A stretch of 64,000 nt of DNA, taken from Hemerocallis citrina (Eukaryota > Streptophyta > Magnoliopsida > Asparagales > Asphodelaceae). The position numbers and the translations under genes are program-made. The notes under the pieces are model-generated. The model worked only from the letters and a program-made list of their open reading frames with translations. It made no database searches and was not told the DNA's origin. Below are positions 1 through 9,985 of this stretch, in pieces. Where the stretch lies: contig JACEHZ010000210.1 in assembly GCA_017893485.1 (NCBI GenBank), positions 61,001-125,000 on the forward strand, written 5' to 3'. Positions within the stretch are counted from its first letter, which is position 1; each line of letters opens with the position of its first letter.

Positions 1-462
1 TGATACGAAGACGCCTAGCCAACATGTGGCAAGGTGTCCTGTAGTGTTTTTTATGTGTAGAACTCAATAAATCCTAATTAGGATTTAGGTGCATTTTGGT
101 CTTGCTAGTTATGCAAGTTCCTTGCATTTTCCAATTTACAATGTACTTCAGTCATTATAAATTTCCACATGTATTGGAAGCGAAGCCACTAGTGATTGAT
201 AGCTTATGATAGGCGAGCTTGCTTTTTGTGGTAGAGCATATTGACACATTGATGGTGTTGCATAGCAAAGCAAGGTTAAGTGAGAATCAGAAACTCAAGA
301 GATTCATTTATTGTTGCCAGTTTTCTACTCTATATGTATGCCATATGATTTCCTTATATTGAACTTATTTGTGCTGCAAAGAATATTCCATATATTTTCT
401 CCCTCTTTGTTGGTTTCCTTAACCCAAACAGTATGCTTTATTGCTGTTCCTTTTGCTTCTAG

Positions 463-730
463 TTGAACTGGGGGCTGCAGCTTTCATATTCTTTGACCAC
501 AGCTGGAAAGATGTGAGTTGTTTTCATGCATTATATATTTAATTATTTATTAATCTATATTATTATTTCAATGGCTGTCATATATAATTTATTTTACTGA
601 TAAGTAGAACTGGCTACTTGTGCAGGTGATTCCAACAGATAAAACTGGAGACTTCGAAATGATATATGATTTTTTGAATGACAACTGGAAGATTGTTAAG
701 TGGGTTGCTTTGGGAGCTGTTACTTTCGAG
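463..730 (+). pseudogene. Tetraspanin gene fragment, two exons
   Basis: Two exons with AG/GT borders lie at 463-512 and 626-730. Exon one reads ELGAAAFIFFDHSWKD. Exon two runs on in phase as VIPTDKTGDFEMIYDFL, then NWKIVKWVALGAVTFE. This looks like the large extracellular loop and the start of the last membrane helix of a plant tetraspanin of the TOM2A-homologue/TET19-20 type, a four-pass membrane protein. Upstream exons and the C-terminal tail are not visible, so this is an internal fragment. The intron is retained, so it was copied as DNA rather than from spliced RNA. It shares orientation with the unrelated TPI and aldo-keto reductase exons downstream. The family call is from recognition only. 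Confidence 0.65.
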
Positions 731-1712
731 GTAAATGATGAATAAGTGATTAATAATTCAATTTCCTCACCGTTTACATAAGTGATTAATAATTCAACTG
801 GAAGATTGTTAAGTGAGTTAGAGACTTAGTTTCCTGTTATTAATTATTGCTTATTGCTGATTTTTGTGTTTTCTTTTTGTGTTTGCGTAATATTTAATTA
901 GTTACTTTTCTTATATAGCTGATCTATCATCTACGTATTGCTGATCTATAAATAGCTTAAAGTAAAGTTGCGTGTCTCAGTTAGTTTTATTGCAGATCAT
1001 CTGAGATAAAACAGATATCAACAGAGAGCAAAAGTAATGTTGATTGTTGATTGAGAATGTTGATTGTTGATTTTTTTTAACTTATAATTTAGTGGTTCAA
1101 ATGTAATTGATGATTAGTGATATACTTAAGGAAACAAAGATGGATTAAAGCAATACAAAGATGAAGTAGCTAGGTTTGATATCAAGGTCTGTATATAGAC
1201 TGTATATTGACATCAATGTTTTTATATAGTCCTAAAGGGGAACAAAGATGGATTAAAAGTGATGATCTGACTCTTAATTCTGTTTTTTAATCATTACTTA
1301 TAGTTGATACTTGTTCATCCATGCATCCAAAACATATGTCCCCTCCTTTGTTTGACATCTAACTAGACGACGATATTTTTTGTGTTTGACAAAGATGGAT
1401 TACCTGGAGGATTGAAGCAACTGTCTGCGCAAATGTAACCAAGCTTGATCAACAATTACATCGAGCTATTCTGCAGTTTTTGTGTTGATATTTGTTCAAT
1501 AGTTTTGTGTTGAAACTATTATTTGATATGTCAATAGTATCGATTAAAGCAATTAGTTATTCTGCATTTTTTTGTAAAAGATATTCTGCAGTTTATGTAT
1601 TACTCTGTTATCTCTTAGTTATTTGTGCAGGCTTGCGGTTTTGTGTAATTGGTTACTTATTGTAAAAGATATAGATATTCTGCCTTCTGTAATTAGTTAC
1701 TTATTTGTGCAG

Positions 1713-1759
1713 GCTTGCGGTTATTTAAGGAATCAAAGGATGGAGATTTCAGTGGGAAG
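1713..1759 (+). pseudogene. Exon-like segment of unknown gene
   Basis: A 47-base segment is bounded by an AG acceptor and a GT donor and reads LRLFKESKDGDFSGK without a stop. I do not recognise the protein. The acceptor region (TTTGTGCAGGCTTGCGG) also occurs about 80 bases upstream near 1630, so a small local duplication is present. It lies between the tetraspanin and TPI fragments and may be another captured exon or chance. Confidence 0.25.
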
Positions 1760-2636
1760 GTATCTCTCTATCTACCCATCTGGTCAATTTTCCTAGCTAT
1801 TGAATTGGTGCTGATACATGCTTCTTTTCTCAGTATTGGGATGGCGTAGGGGTGGTTGATGCATCTTGAAGGGGTTAAAGATGCATCTAGAGTGCATCTT
1901 GAAGGGGTTGGAATTTGCAGTAAAAGACTCAGCACGCTGGTAAAATCGATATGAGTGATGGCACTCCTTACTGGATGATTTAGAGAGGTAAACATATTTG
2001 TAAATTCGGTAATGTTTGTAGTTCCCATGTTTACTCCATTCTTTCTCATTTATTCTAAGCATGAAAGTTCTAACCATTTATGTACACACAATTTTTATCC
2101 AACCAAAACTGTAGCTCTGTGTAGCACTTGACTAGGTTTTATGATTACTGAAAGTAGGATGTTTCTAATTTTTAAAAGTAAATATTTTCATTATCATTAC
2201 CTCTTATACCAACTGTCTATTTGATGATTCCCCTATTTGTTTAAGGTTGGCTAATGGAACTCTGTTTCTAACTTTGTTTTTGATCTAGAGTTGCCATTTA
2301 GTTAGATCAAACATTACATATCAACTTTTTGATAGTGCATTTTAAATATTTAAATTCTTGAAAAAGTTGCTACTTTATTTTGTATTCATCAGGTAGCTGA
2401 ATGCTCTAGACTTGTTGACATATAAGTCCTTCACACACTCCTGAACATTTAGTTTTCCAAGATCATTAGCTGCCTCTGCAGTACTTTAGATTGTTGATAT
2501 GAGCTCTAACTATAATTCTGAGAGTTCCATAAACTTCATGGACATAAGCTGCGTGCATCACAGAAATAGAACACAATGAAGTATTAGTCATGCAACTGAC
2601 TTTTCTTTGTGTTATTGTGTATGTTCTGCTTTGAAG

Positions 2637-2715
2637 GTTCATGCTGGTTTGAGGAAATGGCTTGAAAAACATGTGAGTGATCAAGTTGCTGCATCAACTA
2701 GGATCATTTATGGAG
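2637..2715 (+). pseudogene. Triosephosphate isomerase exon fragment
   Basis: One exon with AG before and GT after reads VHAGLRKWLEKHVSDQV then AASTRIIYGG. This matches the near-C-terminal exon of triosephosphate isomerase, the glycolytic enzyme that interconverts dihydroxyacetone phosphate and glyceraldehyde 3-phosphate. The RIIYGG stretch is the conserved phosphate-binding region. No neighbouring TPI exons are visible: the next exon, 210 bases on, belongs to an aldo-keto reductase. The catalytic His and Glu lie in missing exons, so it cannot encode an enzyme. It is best read as a captured exon. Confidence 0.7.
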
Positions 2716-2928
2716 GTATACTCATTCTTCTTATTTGCTTTGATTCTCTGTTTTTCAATTGTTCTTGCTTCTTGGTCAACTATGGTGAGGGAAGTTCCTC
2801 CTCTATAGCGTATGCCTTCAAATCATTATCCTTACTACAGTCACGTACCTTACAAACTCTCACAGAGTTCCTATTACGTAATCTTTATTTTTCTCTTTTG
2901 GGTTTATAATTTGTGTCAATGTTTCCAG

Positions 2929-3122
2929 GGACAACTAAGATTAAGAACTTGAATGACAACATCGGCTCTTTGGAAGTGAAGCTAACAAGCGAGGACTTGA
3001 AAAAAATTTCGGATGCAGTGTCTTCTCAAAATGCGGCTGGAACTAGATCCTTTGGTGTCAGAGAATCTTACACCTGGAAGTACGCGAATACACCTGCACC
3101 TGGTAGTAATCCATCAGCATAA
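2929..3122 (+). pseudogene. Aldo-keto reductase C-terminal exon
   Basis: After an AG acceptor the frame reads GTTKIKNLNDNIGSLEVKL, continues through TSEDLKKISDAV and ends WKYANTPAPGSNPSA with a TAA at 3120-3122. This is the C-terminal exon of a plant aldo-keto reductase of the IN2-2/perakine-reductase/auxin-induced PCNT115 type (NADPH-dependent carbonyl reductase), where the G-T-T-K-I-K-N-L and N-I-G-S-L motifs contact NADPH. The catalytic Tyr, Lys and His exons are absent. The reading frame is undamaged. It follows the TPI exon directly, so a transcript through here could splice TPI to AKR. Confidence 0.75.
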
Positions 3123-3409
3123 AATTTATGTTATGAGAAGAGTAAACATGTCCTCTACTGGGATTTATGAGAAGAGTAAATTTATGTTATTTAAATAATT
3201 TTTGTAATTTGAATTTGACATGCTTGTAATATTTTGTAATACTTCATTAATTTTTAATATGATTGAAGTTTAATTTTATTTAATTTTGTTTCATAAACAC
3301 ATGTATTTATTTCATTGTGTATTTGGTTTATAATTGAATTAATATTATAAAAGAAAATATTAAATTATCATAAGCGTAATTAATAAGAAAAAATTGTGTA
3401 TAGAGCGAT

Positions 3410-3734
3410 GGGTATATATTCAAATAATTAGATGCGAAAACCATCGCTAAAACCTATAGCAATGGAGCTTCAACCGTGGGTATAGGAAAGCAAAATGTGT
3501 CTTTAAAACCTATACCAACGGATACGAAACCGTGGGTATAACTCCAAGGTTTTGTCCAACGGGTGAAAAAACCGTCGCTATAGGCTATAGTGACGGCATT
3601 TTGCCGTGGGTATAGCTAATTAAAAACGACGGAAAAAAATGTCCGTTGGTATAGGTTTTACGGGCTATACCTACGGTTTTTCGCCTTTTACCCACGGATT
3701 TTTGCTGTCACTATATGTCAAATTCCTTGTAGTG
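3410..3734 (-). mobile_element. CACTA transposon terminus with subterminal repeats
   Basis: The stretch ends TTCCTTGTAGTG, the inverse of the CACTACAAGGAA terminus of CACTA (En/Spm) DNA transposons. The 320 bases inside it carry repeated direct and inverted short modules such as ACCGTGGGTATA, CCTATACCAACGG and CCGTCGCTATAG, typical subterminal transposase-binding repeats. The 3 bases after the end are AAT, a possible 3-bp target duplication. The other terminus is not in the window, so the element extends left past position 1. The host exons at 463-3122 therefore probably lie inside it. Confidence 0.75.
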
Positions 3735-6261
3735 AATAGAAATACAGATAATTTTAAAATAGAGTCTCTATTCAGCGAAATCATAAGATACAAACCAGCT
3801 AGAAAAAACCCAAAAATGACTATACCAAATTATATTGAATTCGACTTTAATAAAGCAAAAGAAACTGCAAAAGAAAAAGCACCACAAATAATGTTCGGAA
3901 AGAGATCACTATCAATAAGAAATAAACAACAAGTATTGGAATAAATACAAATAATAAATACATTAGAACACCAAAATAATAACCAATTTAAAATAGAAAT
4001 AGAATATTATGACAATGGGAAATGGAATAAACAAATAGCCTTAGTAGATACAGGAGCTATTAATTAACATATTAAACAAACAAATGTAAAAAACCACTGA
4101 ATTAATAACATTAGAAAACCCATATTACTACCTAGACTATTACAATAATAGACATCCAATTGTACATAAAATCATACTACCACTAAGGATAAATGGTAAA
4201 AATGAAATGTTATTACACTTACACGTAGACCCAGAACACCATGTTAATGAAATTTTATTAGGAACTGACTTCCTTATTTCAGTACAACCTTACTCAATTT
4301 AAGAAGAAAAAATCACAATAACAGTAAACAATGAAAGAATGATAATAAATAGGATATTGGACAAATGAATCCATTAAGAGCTACAAAAACACATTATACA
4401 TTCTAACAGAATTTGTTTACGAAGGATACAAATCAAGAAACTATCACAGTCTAATAGATACCGGAGCAGGTACTAGTTTATGCCGCGAAAATATACTATC
4501 AAGATGGAAACAAGATAGTTTTAATAAAAAAGCCATAACTGGATTAACTGGACAAACTATCATACTTGACAAATATCAACAAAATGTTAATGTACAAATA
4601 GGAAGTTACATACTAAAATTACCTATAATATACCAGTTTGACGATATGAATAATGATGTACTCTTAGGAAATATTTTTTTCCAAAAATACTATCCCATAA
4701 CTATATCACATAAATCAGTTGTATTTACAACACCTTGCAGACACCAAGAAATAGCACTTAGAATAACCCAACCTTATTCCAAAACTGACCTGCTACACAT
4801 CAGAGTTTCTTCAATCCAGCGTGGTGAATACCAATATTTACCAAACAAAACTAGAATACAACAATTTCAAGAAACAACTACAAAAGAAATTTTATAAAAA
4901 CAATTAGAGAATCTGTGCGGAGAAGACCCCTTGGCAAAATGGAACTTAAGTGAACCCACGACATATATAGAGTTAATATATAAGAACAAAATAATAAAAA
5001 TTAAACCTATAAGACATACTTCAACAGACCTAGAAGAGTTCAAAATACATATAAAATAATTAGTGAAAAATAATTACATAAGAAAATCACAAAGTCCACA
5101 TTTATCACCAGCATTCATAGTAAGAAAGCATTCAGAAAAAAAAAGAGGTAAATCTTGAATGGTAGTAAATTATAAGGAACTAAATAAAAATACTAAGAGG
5201 TTTGGATACCCACTATCAGACATGCAAATACTACTTAACACAGTAAGAACAAGAAAAATATGTTCGAAATTTGATTGTAAATCAGGATTTTATCATGTAA
5301 AACTAACAGAAGATTCAAAACCTTTAACAGCATTTAGCACACCTCAGGAATTTTATGAATGGAATGTATTACCATTCGGTTATAACCAGGAATATTTCAA
5401 GAGTATATGGATAAAATTTTTGAAAAACACAATAATTTCATATTAGTATATGTAGATGATATTCTAATAGGATCCAAAAAAGAAGAACAACATAAAGAAA
5501 ATCTACTAAAATTCATAGAAATAGTGAAAAATGCAGGTATTATACTATCAAAAAAGAAAATGGAATTATTCAAAACTGAGATAGAATTCTTAGGAACAAA
5601 ATTATCACATGAAGAAATAGAATTACAACCACATATAGCAGAAAAAATAAAGACTTTTCCTAATGTCCTAAAAAAAGAGAAGTACAAGCTATAATAGGAT
5701 TACTAAATCAAATAAGAGGTTACATACCAAATTTATCAGCAAAAACAAATTAGTTACAACAAAAACTAAAAAAGTTTAAGAAATGGGAATGGACCCCGGA
5801 GGATGAAGAGAAACTTAAAATATTAAAACAACAAACTTTAGAATTACATAAGCTAAGATTACCTGTTAAAGAATGTTCTTGGATAATAGAAACAGATGCA
5901 TGTGAAAACAATTGGGGAGCAGTATTAAAATTTATTGAAATAGGAGAAAAGAAAAAAAAAACTAGCTAGACATACTAGTAGATCTTTCACACCAACCCAA
6001 CAAAATTACCACATAACCGAAAAAGAACTACTAGTAATTTTAAAAGCTATAAAATAGTTCGAACTATTTATAATACATACAAAGTTTACGGTAAGGACAA
6101 ATAATACCCAAGCAGAGAGTTGGATTAACAAAATAATAGACCCAACCATAACAAACAAAAGATTGATATGGTGGCAGATGGAGTTAGCACATTACGATTT
6201 CTTAATAGAAAATATAAAAGGAAAAGATAGTATTTTAGCTTATTTTCTATCAAGAAATTAA
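3735..6261 (+). pseudogene. Pararetrovirus polyprotein 3' part (protease-RT-RNase H), broken
   Basis: Successive frames carry a first retropepsin-like motif LVDTGA (4041-4058) with an ILLGTD partner (4252-4269). A second motif LIDTGAG follows (4451-4471) with a VLLGN partner (4658-4672). Next come reverse transcriptase blocks from about 5150, including the YVDD catalytic motif (5449-5460), and RNase H with TDACENNWGAVL near 5893. The frame ends at TAA 6259-6261. In-frame stops occur for example after the first DTGA block, at about 4303 and at about 5157, and frameshifts fall around 5390 and 5690. Movement and coat protein regions are missing because the CACTA element cuts the left side. It is not functional. 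Confidence 0.8.
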
Positions 6262-6280
6262 CTATTTCACTTGTTGCAGA

Positions 6281-7272
6281 ATGGAAACCAGAGTTCAGCA
6301 AATAGAACAGGATATAATCTACCTAAAGGAGACAGTGGAGCAATTAAAATGAGCATTTAACCAACTACAGCTGCAAATATGTGGTCTTCAAAGTATATTT
6401 TACCAACATATAAATACGGATCGTATTGAAAAAATGAGTGAAGAGAGTGAACCTATTAGCTCACAAAATACAAGTGGGATCACAAAAATAGCCACACAAA
6501 AGGAAAACTCCATATCCATACAGCCCACTACCTACAAAGAGAGTTTACTCTCGGATCCTCCAAAATACTCCAAGAAGGATTTATTTTTATAATATATTGA
6601 GAAATTATGGCAGACCACTCAGGTCAACCAATTGATCAAAACTATTTCTCAGCAACATATGAACAAAACGATCATACTACCAGAAGCAAATCCAAAAACA
6701 GTGAAAGTATTGTTCGAAAGAGGACTTATCCACTGCATTTATCCATCTCGAGAATGTGAAGAACTTAGCCAGTTACCAAAAGAAGTATATAAAGTTGCTA
6801 AAAGTTATTTTGGTCTTACAAAGGCATCCAAAATATATGTCCGTATATTTTCAGCTATTCCAGAATTCCTTGAAGATAATGAAGAACTACCAGCTGAACA
6901 TATTATAAAGATAGGGATGACTATACAAATCTTGTTTGGAGCAACCAATATTATACCATATAAGAACAAAGAATTTGAAAAACTAATCCTAGAGAGAAGA
7001 GCTACGGGATTTAGAACAATGTATTGTGAACTAAAGGACATACAAAACAGAGAAGGTAACATATGGATCTATGATAGCCCTGACCCACAAAAATTAATGA
7101 TCTACAGCATAGCAAAAATTAAACAACCTCAGTCAAAGAAAGAAGTCTTTGACAGGTGGTACTAAATCCTGCATAAAGGGTATATGATAATGACAGAAGA
7201 GATAGCTGTCCACTACTGTAGATTGATGAGGATGGAACCACAACATTCATATAACTATTGCAGAAAAGAATA
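6281..7272 (+). pseudogene. Pararetrovirus second ORF, broken
   Basis: An ORF begins with ATG at 6281, twenty bases after the polyprotein stop. It opens with a helical N-terminus (METRVQQIEQDIIYLKETVE). Stops interrupt it near 6350 and 6590. The longest open part is 6632-7165 (177 codons), containing YFGLTKASKIYVRIFSAIP and ATGFRTMYCELKD. Traceable similarity in frame goes to about 7272. Position and size fit the downstream ORF of two-ORF caulimovirids, whose function is not well established. I assign no function. Confidence 0.6.
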
Positions 7273-8037
7273 AGAGAAGGCTGACGAAGAGCTGTTCCTG
7301 ATGTGAATCACGTGAAAATGTCTCCTACATAAGCAGTAATTATCTCAATTATTTAGCAATGATGTAAGCAATGATGTAAGAAGAGCAATAATTGTATCTG
7401 TGAAGTAATCAATGATGTAAGGAGAACAATAATTATATCTGTTGTAAAGTCATTTCTTCTTCAATAAAAAGGGAGGCAGGGTAAGGAAGAAAGGCAGACT
7501 ATCCTGGAGAGAAAAAATTTCTCAAAATCTTTAAGAGTCTGTTTGTAACAAGTTTGAAGGAAATAAAAAAAAATATCTTTTATGAGTTCATGCATCTACC
7601 AGATCTTGTAGAAAATAAGGTATGGATAACTAAATCTCTTTTCCTTAGGGAGAGTTTTGTAAGGCTCTGCCTGACTGATCTTGCAAAAAGACCCATTTGC
7701 AACCTTCTATAGTTAGACTGTACACCTAGCAGTAGGAAACGAGCTAGGTTGCGGTTGTCTGTACCAAAGTGCTACTAGTTGTTCCCGATGTATCTCTCGG
7801 ATGAAGCTCTCTTGAGGGCATAGTAATCCTGAGATGGGAAGAATGTAAAAGGAGCACAGAAATCGGGGTGCATACCAGAGGTATTTTATCCATTGGTAGT
7901 AACTGGTACAGAGCAGTTCAAAGAGGTTTAACTAGGTCGGAAGCATGATTGGCCATTTTGTTTTGATTTTTTAGGTATCCTTAGAAATATCTCTCTCTAC
8001 TCTTGATTTTATAATTGATTATTGTTCAATAGGACTA
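7273..8037 (+). promoter_or_regulatory. Pararetrovirus intergenic region: promoter/leader, polyA signal
   Basis: No ORF is seen here. It contains a short repeat of AGCAATGATGTAAG-like units (7361-7430), an AATAAA at 7463-7468 followed by a purine-rich stretch, and then a leader of about 430 bases to a primer-site-like sequence. This matches the place of the 35S-type promoter, polyadenylation signal and leader in caulimovirids. I cannot fix a TATA box with confidence. Confidence 0.5.
7901..7920 (+). promoter_or_regulatory. tRNA-Met primer-binding-site-like sequence
   Basis: TGGTACAGAGC at 7904-7914 matches the canonical plant initiator-Met primer site TGGTATCAGAGC except for one missing base, and is followed by AGTTC. 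In caulimovirids this site lies between the promoter and ORF1 and primes minus-strand synthesis. The one-base deletion fits decay. Confidence 0.5.
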
Positions 8038-8490
8038 ATGGATAATAATAGTTTAAGTATTGCCTCAGAAAATTTCGAATTAATGATTAATTATCAAGGA
8101 AGTGATAGAATGCTAGTTTTCGATGTTTATTATCCTCATAGAGTAACAAGCATGAATGACTATTATGAATTCAAATTTTTTTTTTTCAGTATTCAACGAG
8201 TAATAATTATAACAATAAATCAAATAAATCCTGGAGAAACTAGTAATATAACTATCGAAATGGTATATTTATGAAAATGGTATATTTAGTAGTTATGTTT
8301 GGAGTCCTACGACTGCATACAGACAATTTCTAGAAGAAAATGAACAGAATGGTGGAGAAATAGACATACGGAAGAATTCGAAGAACCCCATATGATAGTA
8401 ATAGTGAAGGATATGAGACAGAATCAGAATATATGAGAGAACTTGATGACGATATTCCCGACATTTCTGATTACTTTTCAGAATAGACAA
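8038..8490 (+). pseudogene. Possible pararetrovirus ORF1 N-terminal remnant
   Basis: An ATG at 8038 follows the leader, starts MDNNSLSIASENFELMINY and stays open to 8274. A frame-shifted continuation to about 8485 is acidic (YETESEYMRELDDDIPDIS). Its place just after the primer-site-like sequence is where the polyprotein should start, so it may be the N-terminus of a second, truncated genome unit. A run of nine T at 8177 could cause one of the frame losses. I cannot confirm the family from residues. Confidence 0.4.
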
Positions 8491-8929
8491 TATCCATTAT
8501 TTCGACGAATATTATTTTACACAAAACTTTTATCTTTAGAATTTTAAGTTTTTGATACTCTCCTTATTTTGATTTTCAGGTCTTTAAGAGATTACGCGCT
8601 TCGCAACCCCAGTTGCTATTAGAGCCAGTACAGAGTAAGTAATTTTTACTTAATTTCTATAATTTTCCGTAAATTTATTACTAATTTACAAGCTAGAAAA
8701 CAGAAAAACTAAAATCTAATAATAAAACTAGAAATTATCCTAAAATCCAAAAACTTTTAGAATTTAAAGAAAGGTCACACATCCCATAAAAATTATTATA
8801 GGAAGGATACTATAGAAATTTAATTAAGAACTAGATCGTTTCACTGAATATTTTCTAAACAGGAGGCATTTTACTAAATAAAAATAAAAAGTGGGTCAAA
8901 AAGCTAGATAACTCTATTTAAACAAACAA
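8491..8929. other. AT-rich segment, no gene seen
   Basis: It contains an isolated CCAGTACAGAG string at 8628-8638, faintly like the primer site, but no ORF or repeat boundary that I can support. It separates the viral remnant from the RPS11 pseudogene. Confidence 0.4.
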
Positions 8930-9216
8930 GCTAGTAATTAGGGTTTCGCTTCGTCTTCGTCTACGTCTACCTTCTCTTACTACTACGCCGTCTTCTCTCT
9001 CCCCTAAAATAACCGATGCCCTAGCAATGACGGAGCAGATCGAGAAGGCGTTCTTGTAGCAACCCAAGGTCTTCCTTAGGTAATCAATCCAACTAAATGT
9101 TTTTCCTTTTTGTTTTCATTTATTTTCTAAGCAAAAAGATCGAATCCGGATTCTTTCGTTGCACGAATCTTAAAGCTCGAAGAAGGGGGAAGATGCCAGG
9201 GAAGGGCGGGAACCGT
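8930..9216 (+). pseudogene. RPS11: 40S ribosomal protein S11 (uS17) pseudogene, 5' part
   Basis: After a 5' leader (TTAGGGTTTCGC at 8938) an ATG at 9027 reads MTEQIEKAFL, a stop, then QPKVFL, matching the N-terminus of plant cytosolic ribosomal protein S11 (normally MAEQ-EKAFLKQPKVFL). A Lys codon has become TAG at 9057-9059. A GT donor follows at 9080. The second exon is recognisable at 9178-9215 as RRRGKMPGKGGNR, equal to the GKGKRPGKGGNR region, and breaks off into a CT-rich simple repeat. The retained intron means a DNA copy, not a processed one. The rest of the gene is absent. It is nonfunctional. Confidence 0.75.
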
Positions 9217-9395
9217 TCTCTCTTTCTCTCTCTCTTTTTTGGATATGATTTGGCTTGTTTCGTTAGAGTTATGAAATTCTTGAAGTAGAAGAATTGGTTC
9301 ATTTGGTGAGTTCCGATCTCTCTTTCTCTCTCTCTTTTTTTATATATGATTTGGCTTGTTCTGTTAGATTTGTGAAATTCTTGAAGTAGAAGAAT
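9216..9395. repeat. Tandem duplication, about 102-bp period
   Basis: The block beginning TCTCTCTTTCTCTCTCTC, followed by a GATATGATTTGGCTTG-like string and GAAATTCTTGAAGTAGAAG, occurs at about 9217-9290 and again at about 9318-9395. It abuts the broken second exon of the RPS11 pseudogene. Confidence 0.7.
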
Positions 9396-9689
9396 GATTT
9401 TAGTGCCAATCTTGAAGTAGTTAGACATAGGCACAAACACACACTCCTGGCACTGGGAAAACAAAAAAAAATGTATCTTACTCATTTCACAAAATGAAAC
9501 CCACCAAGGCCCAGAGAAAATGTCAATAATAATCTATCAAAGATACTCTCCATCCTGTGGGTTACGAACGGTATACGTTCATGATACCTATCTATTACAT
9601 ATCATGGGTTTTTAATTTAAAAAAACATCGGATGCTCTTAAGATATGCCGAGAAACATTTAGGATACGACGGGATACGTTTAGGGCATA
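9396..9689. other. No gene seen; short repeat-like motifs
   Basis: It holds no supportable ORF. ACGGGATACGTTTAGG-type strings at 9667-9690 recall TATCGG/ATACG-rich text at 11490-11540 and may be remnants of one repeat family. Confidence 0.3.
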
Positions 9690-9985
9690 CAATTTTTTTC
9701 AGCCCAATAAAAGCCGAGCCCATTTCCCTTTTTCTTGCTCCTTTTCTCCCTTTTCCACCCGCCTCACCCTCATCTCTTTTCCAAACCCAATCGACGATTC
9801 CTTCACCTCCTCCTCGCTGCATGAAGCTCGCCGGCCGCTCTGTCACCTCCTTCGTCACCCTCTGTATCCTCCGACCGGCGAAGACTCCTCCTTCCTTTCC
9901 ATCAAACCCCTAACCCTAATCAAAACCCTAACTCTAATCTACATCCTCTCAACTCATGTCTCCATCGCAGCAATCTCAGGTATTA
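9690..9985 (+). pseudogene. 5' end of an unidentified gene with telo-box-like leader
   Basis: A pyrimidine-rich, GC-richer stretch looks like a promoter-proximal first exon. A short frame from ATG 9822 (MKLAGRSVTSFVTLCILRP) ends at the ACCCTAACCCTAATC repeats (9908-9935). These telo-box motifs are common in leaders of translation and cell-cycle genes. An ATG at 9956 (MSPSQQSQ) runs into a GT donor near 9980. No downstream exon could be matched, so it may be a truncated gene copy. Product unknown. Confidence 0.35.

Larger units (their letters stand above)
3735..8490 (+). mobile_element. Endogenous pararetrovirus, decayed (caulimovirid)
   Basis: From the first base after the CACTA terminus the sequence reads as a caulimovirid: protease, reverse transcriptase and RNase H, then a second ORF, a non-coding region with a tRNA-Met-like primer site, and the start of another ORF. 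Gene order and the two-ORF plan suggest the Florendovirus/Petuvirus side of the family, but that is inference. Many stops and frameshifts show an old, inactive copy. The order ORF1 3' part, ORF2, intergenic region, ORF1-like 5' start fits a circular genome integrated as a head-to-tail or permuted copy. Similarity becomes untraceable after about 8490. Confidence 0.8.

Noticed and set aside
9595..9858. Minus-strand ORF rich in Gly, Lys and Glu
   Set aside because: Complement of the pyrimidine-rich gene leader at 9690-9985; composition artefact.
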